Source of the DNA: Trichomonas vaginalis G3 | Taxonomy: Eukaryota > Parabasalia > Trichomonadida > Trichomonadidae | Direction: 5' to 3' | Length of the DNA stretch: 64,000 bases | NCBI RefSeq assembly: GCF_026262505.1 | Contig: NC_067207.1 | Location: 12,182,082 to 12,246,081, forward strand | Shown: positions 48,958 to 58,757 of the stretch, piece after piece | How positions within the stretch are numbered: the stretch's first letter is position 1 | Layout: every line of letters starts with the position of its first letter | Made by a program: the position numbers and the translations under genes | The notes under the pieces: generated by a model | The model's database searches: none | What the model was told of the DNA's origin: nothing | What the model saw: only the letters and a program-made list of their open reading frames with translations

Positions 48958-50363
48958 GCATTTCTATACCATGCGTAAACTGTCATGTAAGGTGGCATGT
49001 AGTCTTTACTTTGTCCCGTTGTTTGCGTATATCCTGAAACGCGATGTGTATGGTTTCCATCTCCCTGAGTGTTACCCCAGAAACAATTTATAGCAAACTG
49101 AACGTTGTCTTTAACATCATATCCTTTACCTTTTTTCATTGCTGACCAATCCCAAAATCTATGCTTATGCCAACCTGCTTGAGATGTACTTAAATCTATG
49201 TAGTGACTGTGCGCAGGTAAGTTTTCACCTGAAATCGTTTTACTTCCACCTGTTTCCTTTGAAGAGTTTGCACAATACAAAAACCTGTCGACTATTTGAG
49301 TCCAAGTTCCAAAACCCAGAACTGTTTCTGGTCTGGTAGAGTTCATTGACGTATAAATAGAGCCTATAGGATATAATGTTTGAAGCATTTCTGTCTTTAA
49401 TGTTTGAAGCTCTGTTTTGTCTGCTTTCTTGTCATATAAATCTTGAGCAGTGAATTTAATATTATGTTCATCCTTCATGACATAAACATCTTTACATCTA
49501 ATGTTTCTCATCGTCGTTATGTTGTCATCCGATGTTAAACCTTGTGGAAAGTTAGGAGGTTTACAATATAATGCATCCCCACCAGTTTCTTCAACCGTTC
49601 CTTCAATACTTTCTATAGCAACAGTTGTAAAACTTGTATGTGTATGAGTCTTATTTGCTTTCTTCTCTAACTCATCGTTAACATAAGTTTTATCTGCTTT
49701 AAGGTCTAAACATCCTGAAACCCATCCTGTATCGGCTTTAACTTTAAAAGTCTTCGATGTCCATTCATGGTACCAGTCAACCCTTTCTTTCATTTCGTTA
49801 TCTTTTTCATCCACATATTCCTTATCCGCTTTCTTCTCTAACTTACTAGCCACATATTCCTTATCTGCTTTCTTTTCAAGGCTAACGTTTAAGTCTGTTA
49901 TTTCAGATATAGAATGTGTATGAGTCTTTTTAGAATATTCGTTTTCAGCTCTTGTCACTTCACTTGACATTTTATTGTCAACATATGTTTTGTCTGCTAG
50001 TTCAGGATGAGTATGTTCTTTTGTTGCATAAGCATTGTTAGCTCTTTCTTCTTCTTTTGCTATTGCATCGTCTACATATTCTTTGTCAGCTTTGTTGTCA
50101 ACATCTGCTTTCAAAAGAAGTTCTTTTATAGGTTTCTCGTTTAAAGTTCCTTTTGTTGGATTTATACAGACAGTATGGTTCTTATTGTCTTGAAACAGAA
50201 ACTCATCTGTCATTGGGTTTAATGTCAGTTTTAAGTTTCCTTCTTTCAATGACTCAGATATCTTAGAATAGTTTGAAAAGTTTGTTGTGTTCTTATTTAG
50301 AGCTTGCACAATGAGTTGTCGGTTGTGTTGTATTTCTCTCATAGACGCTGTTTCTTTCGACAT
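48954..50363 (-). CDS. Tail-fibre-like protein with collar-type knob (right copy, intact)
   Basis: 469 aa. Residues 1-90 form a head; ~90-330 a shaft with repeated KADKEYVD-type coiled-coil units and KTHTHSISEITDLN strands; ~335-469 a collar/baseplate-type knob (YPIGSIYTSMNSTRPE, FGTWTQIVDRFLYC, ENLPAHSHYIDLS, GDGNHTHRVSGYTQ). Head and knob match the left copy; the shaft part ~240-325 (TTVAIESIEGTVEETGGDAL and on) does not. Likely trimeric and exposed on particles, binding a receptor on trichomonad cells. Confidence 0.8.
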   Translation of the reverse strand: MSKETASMREIQHNRQLIVQALNKNTTNFSNYSKISESLKEGNLKLTLNPMTDEFLFQDNKNHTVCINPTKGTLNEKPIKELLLKADVDNKADKEYVDDAIAKEEERANNAYATKEHTHPELADKTYVDNKMSSEVTRAENEYSKKTHTHSISEITDLNVSLEKKADKEYVASKLEKKADKEYVDEKDNEMKERVDWYHEWTSKTFKVKADTGWVSGCLDLKADKTYVNDELEKKANKTHTHTSFTTVAIESIEGTVEETGGDALYCKPPNFPQGLTSDDNITTMRNIRCKDVYVMKDEHNIKFTAQDLYDKKADKTELQTLKTEMLQTLYPIGSIYTSMNSTRPETVLGFGTWTQIVDRFLYCANSSKETGGSKTISGENLPAHSHYIDLSTSQAGWHKHRFWDWSAMKKGKGYDVKDNVQFAINCFWGNTQGDGNHTHRVSGYTQTTGQSKDYMPPYMTVYAWYRNA

Positions 50364-50381
50364 TTTTATTCTAGATAAAAT

Positions 50382-51232
50382 ATGCTTTCAATAGAAAAAG
50401 AAAATTCAAGAGTTGCTACAACTAAACCATTAGATGAACTTTTTACTAATGTCGGTCAAAAGTTTGAGACAGAGACCGTAAAGCATGAAGGCTATCGTTT
50501 TGACTACCCATTAAGATGGTTAAGAGACCCATCTGTCACAAAAGCTATTGGCTTTCGTAGAATGAAGTTTGTGTCTGTAGAAGATAAAAGTTTTCCATTT
50601 ATTGTAAGGTTTCATATAGATTATATATCTGAAGGGAAACGAAAAATGTGGGAAGAAATTGAGCTAATACAAGTTGACCTTTCATCTTCTCTCCAGACTG
50701 CGTTAAAAAATATAGAAGATAAAATAAATTCATGTTATGCAAAATATGCTGATGAATATGCAAATACCGAGAGCACACTTTATGTGAGAATTGTATATGA
50801 CAAACAAAATTCACAAGTGTCATTTCAAATCTACGAAGACAATCCAAAGAAAGAGAACAACAAATATATACAGAATTCACTGCAATGTCATGGTATTATT
50901 TGCAAAGAATGTTAAATCAGAAAGTCGAACTTCCTTTAGCAAATATTTACAGTCGATATGCAAGAGATGAACCATATTTATTTAAAGATGTTTTCGACCC
51001 AGCTGCTATTATTGTTCATGCTTCATTTTCTGGCGCCCAAAACTCTTTCTTATGCTTGGCAAATGACTTTTACGAAAAACCTACAAAGTTATACGAACCA
51101 CCAAGTGGAAGTATTTCAGACTTTCAAGTATGGTTTACTACAGATGGAAGAAAAAGAATAATTCCATTATACCATGCGTTTTACTTAGAACTTAGTTTCA
51201 TATACAACTACTATCGAACGGTAAAAATATAA
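50382..51232 (+). pseudogene. Unknown ~283-aa protein, one frameshift
   Basis: Frames 50382-~50890 and ~50890-51232 join near CATGGTATTATTTGC. Strand-rich: FVSVEDKSFPFIVRFHIDYI, STLYVRIVYDKQNSQVSFQI, AAIIVHASFSGAQ, FQVWFTTDGRKRIIPLYHAF. Divergent from the fibre gene, 18 bp between ATGs. It could be a second capsid- or spike-associated jelly-roll protein; not recognised. Confidence 0.55.
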
Positions 51233-51236
51233 TTTT

Positions 51237-51478
51237 TTAATACGGTTGAGGTGTTGGATTTGGTTGCCAACTTGACTGTGGTGCAGGTTCAGGCTGTTGT
51301 ATAACAGGAGCTTGTTCTTCTGGTTCAGGGTCTTTAGGTATAATACCAACGAACTGACCTACCCTTTTACCAATATTTTTGACACCGTTCCAAATTCCTC
51401 TTCCTACGGTTTTTATTCCATTCCATATACCTCTTCAACATTTCGAAAGAAGTTTCCAATACTACTGAAGAAACCCAT
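51237..51478 (-). pseudogene. Right copy of the Gly-rich amphipathic protein, one deletion
   Basis: ATG at 51478; GTTGAAGAGG has lost one G relative to the left copy (GTTGGAAGAGG), so the frame ends early although the Pro/Gln-rich end is preserved. Confidence 0.65.
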
Positions 51479-51495
51479 TTACTATATGTAAAAAT

Positions 51496-51858
51496 CTAAT
51501 GTCCGCCTAGTCTCTTACGTTTCCTGTTGAGTTCCATAGCATTCTTTAACTGGAGCTCATACATTCTGTTTCTCCTCTGGTAGAAAACATATTCTGGGTC
51601 AACTCCTGTGTTTGCGTCATCTGCATAAAGTTGTTTATATCCCACTTCAGGGTTTGTATAAAACTCTTTCCATCTCATATTTGCATACCATGGTGGCAAA
51701 CCTAACGCAGCGTCATTTGACATGGCAGTTTGCATTTGTACATCTGTTGGCACTTGACCATAGTTTGCCATTGCAGTTTGTATTCTAACTTCATTTGGAA
51801 TATTCTCTGGGTTTGGTTGTCCAGGTTGCTGTGCATTCGCTAAGTTCTGTGCGTCCAT
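51496..51858 (-). CDS. Unknown 120-aa protein (right copy)
   Basis: Identical to 19277-19639 except for one residue near the basic end (ELNRKRKRLGGH). The strong conservation across both arms argues for a functional gene. Confidence 0.7.
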   Translation of the reverse strand: MDAQNLANAQQPGQPNPENIPNEVRIQTAMANYGQVPTDVQMQTAMSNDAALGLPPWYANMRWKEFYTNPEVGYKQLYADDANTGVDPEYVFYQRRNRMYELQLKNAMELNRKRKRLGGH

Positions 51859-51881
51859 TTAATATTAGATAAAAATATCTC

Positions 51882-52013
51882 TTACGAGTACATATGCTGA
51901 ACATTTGCAGGCATTGGTTCATCTTCATATTCTCTATATCTTTCTGCCACGTCAAATAAATAAATGACACAATGGAAAAAACCTAAAACAAGTAGTCCTA
52001 TTTCAAACCACAT
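51882..52013 (-). CDS. Small single-pass membrane protein (right copy)
   Basis: 43 aa, the same overlap with the methyltransferase end as in the left arm. Confidence 0.6.
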   Translation of the reverse strand: MWFEIGLLVLGFFHCVIYLFDVAERYREYEDEPMPANVQHMYS

Positions 52014-52816
52014 TTACTTACTAATAAAATTTCTTTATTGTGACACTTTCTCCAGTTTATAGGACCTCTCTCATATTCTATCTTGTCATATATAAACTCA
52101 TAGTCATGTATGTCCTCTAACCATCTCATAACGGTTTCCAAACCACTTTTATCGGATGTAAAGTAAAAGCATGGACAGTTATGTAAAACGTCTAAAGTTT
52201 CTAAAGAGTCTCTCAAAGTCCAGTCTACTTGGTATTGAAAATCCCATTTGTTATAGAACGGCGGGTCCACTATAAAGAAAACATTTTCCTTGTCTTTATA
52301 TTTTTCATACAAATCTGTCCAATGACATCTCACAAACTCTATACCCTCAATATATTTATCTATGTCCTCTTTGAAAACATTTGTATAGTTAAGATATAAA
52401 ACTTTTGACATAAGTGTTTCAATGTCATGAACTCTTATAGCACCACTATATAATAGTCTAGCAGATATACTATCCCAGTCTATATATTCTGCTTTTTTCA
52501 AAACCTCTCTCACAATATTTTTGTTATCTAATGGTATACGTTCCATCTTACCTATAGGTATCTTTTCTTTTAACTCTTTCAATATTTTGTTTGTGTCTGG
52601 TATATGTTTGAGACGGTCCATATAGTTGTCGAAGTCATTGCATATAATCTTTGAGTCTGGGAATATTGTATGGCACAAATGGGATATATAGAAACTTCCA
52701 CCGAACAAATCTACAAATGTTAGACCATTCGGTAGTTTCTTAAGTTCTCTCAATAGAATATCTTTACATTTACTCTTATTTCCAAAGAACGGTAACGGTG
52801 GTTTTGTAAAATTCAT
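51998..52816 (-). CDS. Dam-type DNA adenine-N6 methyltransferase (right copy)
   Basis: 272 aa from MNFTKPPLPF; a frame continues 27 codons upstream, but the left copy and the AT-rich leader support this ATG. All motifs (PFFGNKSK, DLFGGSFY, DPPFYN) are intact. Its likely target GATC is present at the centre of some of the element's own palindromes. Confidence 0.88.
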   Translation of the reverse strand: MNFTKPPLPFFGNKSKCKDILLRELKKLPNGLTFVDLFGGSFYISHLCHTIFPDSKIICNDFDNYMDRLKHIPDTNKILKELKEKIPIGKMERIPLDNKNIVREVLKKAEYIDWDSISARLLYSGAIRVHDIETLMSKVLYLNYTNVFKEDIDKYIEGIEFVRCHWTDLYEKYKDKENVFFIVDPPFYNKWDFQYQVDWTLRDSLETLDVLHNCPCFYFTSDKSGLETVMRWLEDIHDYEFIYDKIEYERGPINWRKCHNKEILLVSKCGLK

Positions 52817-52995
52817 TTTATATACAATAAAAATGTTTTTTCCTGAAAAGTGACAGAAAAGTGACAAAACATGTACGAAGAAGTCTTGAAAATTCAAGAG
52901 GGTAGAAAAGAGGTTAGAAAAGAGGTTATATCTAACCTTCTACCCTAAACATTATTTTTGTCTGATTTTACGAAGAAGTCTTGACAAAACATGAA
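52817..52995 (+). promoter_or_regulatory. Subterminal control region with a type B palindrome (right)
   Basis: TACGAAGAAGTCTTG, then the palindrome (52899-52948; GAGGGTAGAAAAGAGGTTAG ... TTCTACCCTAAACATTATTT), then TTTACGAAGAAGTCTTGACA. Inverted copy of 18125-18310. Confidence 0.78.
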
Positions 52996-53021
52996 AACAT
53001 ATATAATTTGTGAAAAGCTCC

Positions 53022-53101
53022 TGGAAGACCCGTATATAAGAACTTCATTTATACTAAACATCTTCAGGGCTAGAAGGCACGAAGTGCCTGGAAGCCCCAC
53101 T
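53022..53101 (-). repeat. Right terminus of the Maverick-like element
   Basis: Read inwards on the minus strand it begins AGTGGGGCTTCCAGG. The hairpin is AGGCAC-TTC-GTGCCT (53075-53089), replacing AGGGGC-TGC-GCCCCT of the left end. It is followed outside by CCC and a 17-bp T tract. Confidence 0.85.
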
Positions 53102-53121
53102 CCCTTTTTTTTTTTTTTTTT

Positions 53122-53740
53122 ATTCATATGCATCGTATAAGACAATTCTATGATCCAGCCTATTATCCTCACTAAACTTTCTTAAATATAATATTTGAAT
53201 TTTGTCTTAAATTCTTTAACAAAAATATATCTTTTTACCTAAAACATCCACAAAATGTTATCCATCATAAACAATTCGACGATCGAAATACGTCCTAAGT
53301 AATTTTAAGAAAATTTAATTTCAAATTTCGGATTTCTGTAGAAAATAACGTCAGATTCAGTTCTACATCGATTGTATCAGCGATTCATTACATTCAGTTT
53401 CAAAATGCATATATTTATTTAATCATCTTCGTGATAATGAGAAAATCAGTACACTTGTGCACATTAAAAATATCTAGTCAGAAAGTCTATTTGCTGTCTC
53501 AATACCATCAAATAGAATATATCGTTCATATTAAACGATTTTATTATGTTTTTATGACTGTGAGAATAATACAGATGTTGGAAAAATCGTTCATATTCAA
53601 CGATTTTATTATGTTTTTACTCTCGGTACAAATTTTTTCCAAAACCCAAAAAAATTCGGCAAACCCAAATTTTAGCTAAAAGTGACAGGGGAAAAAACGT
53701 TTAGTATTAAAAAAAAAGACCGATGAGAGCTTCGTTCGAA
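53122..53740. repeat. Host flank with two AACGAT hairpins
   Basis: No gene. ATCGTTCATATTAAACGATT (53520-53539) and AATCGTTCATATTCAACGAT (53586-53605) are repeated, each a hairpin of ATCGTT/AACGAT and each followed by TTATTATGTTTTTA. Confidence 0.6.
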
Positions 53741-53810
53741 ATATAGAGGGAACTGAGAATGCGCAACCATTCTCAGGGAATATTGGATGCTATTCCCGTT
53801 CCCTCTGTAT
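53741..53810. other. Perfect three-way-junction fold (70 nt)
   Basis: Outer stem: ATATAGAGGGAAC (53741-53753) pairs with GTTCCCTCTGTAT (53798-53810), with one G-T pair. Inside, stem 1 TGAGAATG/CATTCTCA (53754-53761/53768-53775, loop CGCAAC) and stem 2 GGGAATA/TATTCCC (53776-53782/53791-53797, loop 8) follow with no unpaired base at the junction. It could be a structured RNA or a transposon-end fold. Confidence 0.85.
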
Positions 53811-53848
53811 GGAAAATTGAGGTTTTCAAAGGGAGTTAAAATAATATC

Positions 53849-54200
53849 AAATTTATACTAATTTACTTCAAAATACAAAAGTATTTGACAGCTAAAATTA
53901 GTTACTTTAGCAAGCCTATCAATACCCTTTTACGATTATTGTTACTTTTTCGAAATAAAAGTAAAAACAAATTTATACTAATTTACTTCAAAATACAAAA
54001 GTATTTGACAGCTAAAATTAGTTACTTTAGCAAGCCTATCAATACCCTTTTACGATTATTGTTACTTTTTCGAAATAAAAGTAAAAACAAATTTATACTA
54101 ATTTACTTCAAAATACAAAAGTATTTGACAGCTAAAATTAGTTACTTTAGCAAGCCTATCAATACCCTTTTACGATTATTGTTACTTTTTCGAAATAAAA
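53849..54200 (+). repeat. 120-bp tandem repeat, almost three copies
   Basis: Copies start at 53849, 53969 and 54089, each containing TATTTGACAGCTAAAATTAG and CCTTTTACGATTATTGTTAC. They are essentially identical. The open frame running through them is a by-product of the 120-bp (40-codon) period. Confidence 0.92.
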
Positions 54201-54301
54201 TAAATTTATTATCAAAAACCTTTTTTTTCTTAGTAAAAATAAACAAAATTTTTTACCTTATGAACTTTTGATGGAAATATGCAAATTTAAAATAATAAAG
54301 A

Positions 54302-54428
54302 AAGCCGCGAGCGAAGCGATCGGCTTAGTTCGAAGATTTTGATTCAAATCTTTGCTGATCTGTAATTCGCGGAAGCCGCGAGCGAATCGAGCGGCTTAGG
54401 TCTAAGATTTTGATTCAAATCTTTGCTT
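54302..54428 (+). repeat. Two GC-rich hairpin repeats
   Basis: 54302-54357 and 54373-54428: AAGCCGCGAGCGAATCGAGC then GGCTTAG (stem AAGCCGC/GCGGCTT in the second), followed by GATTTTGATTCAAATC, itself a short palindrome. They directly precede the ankyrin-type gene fragment. Confidence 0.75.
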
Positions 54429-54576
54429 ATATTCCTTAAATTCAATTGATTATGGTTATATCTTCCATCTCAGATTTCTTGTTCATCATCCTAAATTTGA
54501 TTACCCTCATATTGATAAAAACATCATATCTAGAATCAAAGATTATTACAAAGACATTTATAATGAAATTCAAAAC

Positions 54577-56304
54577 ATGATTAACACGGTTAACTCTCCA
54601 GAGAAAGCTTATCATAATTTCATTAACGGACTCCCAGTAAATGATGAAATTATCTTTGATGTCATGAAGTACTGCATTAAGGTTAATGATTTAACAACTT
54701 TTATGGATTTTTCTGCCAAATACGGATATGTAGACTTGCAGATCGATCAACTAATTGAGTTACTTCAGCTGTCATCATTAACATGGCCATTTGCTGCAGC
54801 AAAAATTGTTGAGAAAGAGCCAGATGGATCTGTTTGTATTCCATTAACAAGATATTTTTCTATTTCTCAATATAATGGATCAATTCCGGCACAAGTTGCA
54901 GATATTATTATGAAAGATCCTGATTTACAATCAAAACTCAATGCTTTTGACTGTATCAACTTGCTGTCAATGGTTAAACCAATGATCACAGATATTTCTC
55001 CATTAAAATCTCTTCTCGCAAAATTTGGATTGATTGATGAAGATAAAATCACTCGAAACCTTTTTGATATCAAAAAATTGGTTTTCAACTCTCCTAAAAT
55101 CAATCAACTTGCGAAAGAGGATATCAACGGATTCGTAAATATCATTCCTCCATATTTTGATTTCATCAAATATGCCATTGGAGTTGAAGTTTCAAAAGAA
55201 TTCTTTGATAAAATTGTTAATTTTGTCATCTCATTAATTCCTCAGAAAGAACAAAAAAACATTTTAAGAGCACCACAAGAAGACTTACCGACTGATTTTG
55301 TTAAATTTGTCACACATCCTATAAACAGGAAGTATGTTGATATCAAAGAACTCTGCAAATCAAGTAAGAATATGCCTCTTATCAAAGAATTCGAATTTAC
55401 AAATGAAGAATTTGAACTTCTCAAAAATGTTAATTTCATGAAAGATTATTTCTTATTCAATAAATACAATGAAAAATTCTTCACTCTTGATGAAGTTCTC
55501 CAATGTGTGTATCCAGAGACAATTGTCCATTCAATATTGACAAAACCTTTGATTGATGGAGATATCGCAAAAATACAAAAATTCATCTATAATGAGAATG
55601 CGCGCTCAATATTCGGATTACCTCGTCGTAGGATTGAATACAGGCCTATTTTCGAGCGAGATGAGATTTGTAACGGTGTTAACACCAACACATTGTTAAA
55701 ATTCCTTTCGCCGCAACAAGAATTTGATAAAATTTTCATTAAGATTTTTGATCTCTTGCTTTCAAAGAAATTGGATGATGAACAAAAAGCAGAAATGTTC
55801 CTAAAAATCCCAACTAATGATGAAGCACTTGAATTCATTCTTTCTAGAAGAGAAAAAATCAATGATTCATGTTTGATACTTTATTCATCTAGAGTTCGAG
55901 CAAACAAAATTTTGCTCGATGATCCTGGTTTATACATTGTCGAAAAAGGAACTCCAATAGGCGATGTTTACGTGGAAAAGTTATTCCGATTAAAGAAAGA
56001 TGTTAATTATAAGTTTTTGTTCAAGTACAATGTTTCCAAGCAAGCAATGGCCAGAGCACTTATTTCTTCAGCTGAAGCTTCTAATATTGGAGGCTTGAGT
56101 TTCTTGATTTCTAAAGGAGTACCTGTCAATATAATTCTTAATTCAAAAACACCACTCCAAGCTGCAATTAGCTCAAGATTTGTTGAAGGTGTACAAATAT
56201 TACTTAACCAAGGAGCATCACTCGGATTCAAGGGAATACAAACAGCTGCAATTTGTGCTGAAAATTCTGATGATATGACATATATGCGACAATATCAACA
56301 TTGA
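54577..56304 (+). pseudogene. Ankyrin-type protein, N-terminal part (frameshifted, 5' truncated)
   Basis: 575 aa from the first ATG. The frame is open upstream to ~54405 without ATG (coding DYGYIFHLRFLVHHPKFDYP), so the true start is probably lost. Helical repeat-like protein with ankyrin-type end (GLSFLISKGVPVNIILNSKT, VEGVQILLNQGASLGFKG). It stops at 56304, while the coding sequence clearly continues in another frame (from NIDIEYEARLDDIRRIHIKT). Together with the next entry it is one gene with a frameshift near 56290. Likely a decayed member of the large T. vaginalis repeat-protein families. Confidence 0.7.
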
Positions 56305-57439
56305 ATATGAAGCTCGTTTAGATGACATCAGAAGGATTCATATCAAAACATATCAAAAATCATTTTGTCCACATATAAATGATGATCTCATACAAAGCAT
56401 CAATAAATTTGCTAAAGATGCTCCTAGGATTGGTACCATCGCTGATCTTGAATATAAAGGGGAAAGGTATCCTGATCAAACTATTGCTGAATATATCGGA
56501 ATTGTATTTCAAGACAAATCTAAAATCATCCAAATTGTAAGGGCTGAAATGGTAACTTTTAAGTCATTCAGTAACCCATTAAGGATAATTCTTTTGTTCA
56601 CTCCTGTTGATTTAACAGGATTAAGTCCTCTCATTCCATTGCAAATGGAAAGAAGAAATGCTATTCCAGACGAAACAAAAGAAGAAATTTGGAAATTCAT
56701 TGAAAAGAACATTTATGAAAGTTCGGAATGGTTCAAAGCTGTCTACTCCGTCATAATGAACATTAAACCAATTAATAAGATGGAAAATTTATCAGATTTA
56801 TTGTTCATTGCAGTAAGACTTGGTAATTTTGATATTATCCAAGAACTAATCATTAAAGGTGCGAAAATTAATTCAGTCGAAGGTATTTACAATCGTCTGT
56901 CACCATCATTGGAAGCAATTAGCAAGGATAGATCAGATATTTTGCAGCTCTTCATTAATAATGGATTAGATGTTAATAGCATTTACTCAAGAGATAACTT
57001 CACATTAATCAATGCTTCTATTGAGTATAATTCAATGAAATGTTTCGATATTTTAATTGAAAAGGCATCACTTAATCATATTGTTGTTCAAACACCAATG
57101 ATGGTTGCCCTTCAAACATTCGAGCGAACAGGTAATGACTATTTCATCAATAAACTTCTTGATAAGATCGACATCGAATATGAAACCATTGTTGATAGTT
57201 CGTTTGTCAATTACACTTTATTCAAAGAAGGAAAAATCCCAGAATTCCATTATACTTCAGACCACAGATTTATCTCACCGGTTGTTGGACTGAATTACCA
57301 ACCTATTAGACATAATTTGGATAACACAGATGTTGTTCAGAAATCATTGGCAACTGGATTCATCAATAGACTAGAAAGAGCCGACATCAAACAGAACTTT
57401 TTTGAAAATCTCAAAGATCGTAATGCTCATTTCCCGTGA
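56290..57439 (+). pseudogene. Ankyrin-type protein, C-terminal part after the frameshift
   Basis: The frame is open from ~56290 to 57439. Ankyrin-like repeats: LLFIAVRLGNFDIIQELIIK, PSLEAISKDRSDILQLFINN, TLINASIEYNSMKCFDILIE, then PMMVALQTFERTGNDYFI. The end is NLKDRNAHFP. No separate promoter-like box before the first ATG (56549), which supports a single broken gene. Confidence 0.7.
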
Positions 57440-58757
57440 TTTATGATTTTTTTTTAATAAAAATAGTATTCACTAATCAATGCAAATCTTTTATAAAATT
57501 AATTAAACTTTGCTTAATATATATAATGCTTTTTTATTAAATAATTCATAGATGCATTCCAAATACCATATAAAAGCAATATGGACATGTTTTAAAACGA
57601 ATTATCTGCAAATTTGATTCACAAAAGAAAATGCGAAGCACATTAATTTCATTTTCATAATTCTACTTGAGTTGAATAAACAAAACTGGATAATCTGTAA
57701 ACAGTGCATGAATTAGATGTTAATTACATCTAATCAAATAAATGATAATATTCAAGAAATAACATTACATTAATCAATGGATCCATTAGACATTATTAAT
57801 GAAATGTTTTTAGATATATAATCACCAAACAATACCTGATACGAAGAAAAATAATGATAATATGGCAAATTGACTGAGTTTTGATGGATAACATATATAT
57901 TCTCACTAAAATTTTGCGATTAAGTATTTCTCAACCATTTCATGGTCTCACTAAAATCTCAAATAATTTTATGTTATGGTGAAAATTATGAGTATATTCT
58001 CTTTACTTACTATAATTCATTATGGAATTCTCGCTCTTAATTAGTAATGTTATCTCTTTCAAGATAATATTATTTTCTAAACTGCTGAAAACATATTCAG
58101 GAGTATTTGAGTATATCATTAGATAATATGCTATATTTCCCTGCTCCACCTTGGCAAATTATACGAAAATCATAGAATTGTAATTTCATTGTTTCTAATT
58201 GAAGTATAGATTTTGAAAAGAAACTATGATTTAGATGTCATAACATATTTACTATTCAAATTTTATGAATCTATATATATATACAATAAATTTTCAAAAA
58301 TCGGAAATTGTGTTCGTTACATTGAACATATAAACATCATATATATAATTAAGAAAGAGAATTTAAGAATATAAATGGTTAAAAATAGAGATATACAACA
58401 TTTGATAATTCGATTATTTTATTCGCATATTCGTTATATATACCAAAGCAAATTATAGCATTAGCAAATGACTATTATTCTAATCAGACCACTTCTCCTC
58501 CATCAAAATGAGCATTCAAAACAAATTTTACAATTTGACATAAAAAAAGCAAACTTTCAAGAAGAAGAAGCCAAAATATATCAGATCTTTTATAGTATAT
58601 CACATATATGCCTCAAATGTTTCCAGCTTTGGTCAAGAAATCCTTGGGAAGGTCAAAAAAGACGAATAAATTTATCTCAATTTGGACTTTACATTGTCAC
58701 TTTTCACAGCGATATAAAAATTTATGTTATATGACCAATTAATTATTCAATTTTTGA
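57440..58757. other. Intergenic AT-rich stretch
   Basis: No convincing gene. A frame at 58468-58734 (88 codons) lacks recognisable features and a supported start. Contains runs of TATATA near 58270-58350. Confidence 0.5.

Larger units (their letters stand above)
18032..53101. mobile_element. Maverick/Polinton-like element with ~14-kb inverted arms
   Basis: Both ends carry AGTGGGGCTTCCAG in inverted orientation, followed by the same gene order: methyltransferase, small genes, fibre, integrase, pPolB, HNH, small genes, palindromes. The left arm spans about 18032-32173 and the right arm about 38900-53101; a single-copy centre (32274-38890) encodes capsid, penton, helicase and ATPase. Integrase, protein-primed polymerase B, FtsK/A32-type ATPase and capsid genes together define Mavericks/Polintons. 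No target duplication is evident outside the A/T tracts. The 100-N gap means the joint between left arm and centre is not proven. Confidence 0.85.

Noticed and set aside
18032-53101. Adenain-type cysteine protease expected in a Maverick
   Set aside because: No protein in the element shows a recognisable His-Asp/Glu-Gln-Cys protease pattern; it may be missing, in the gap or too diverged to see.
53746-53805. tRNA gene
   Set aside because: Only two inner arms, no T-loop or anticodon-loop consensus and no CCA-compatible acceptor; the fold is a plain three-way junction.
53885-54271. 128-codon frame through the 120-bp tandem repeat
   Set aside because: A period divisible by three keeps any frame open; there are no domain features and no supported promoter.
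58468-58734. 88-codon frame before the PFK-like gene
   Set aside because: No motif, low-complexity AT-rich composition, no initiator or AACGAT box at its ATG.
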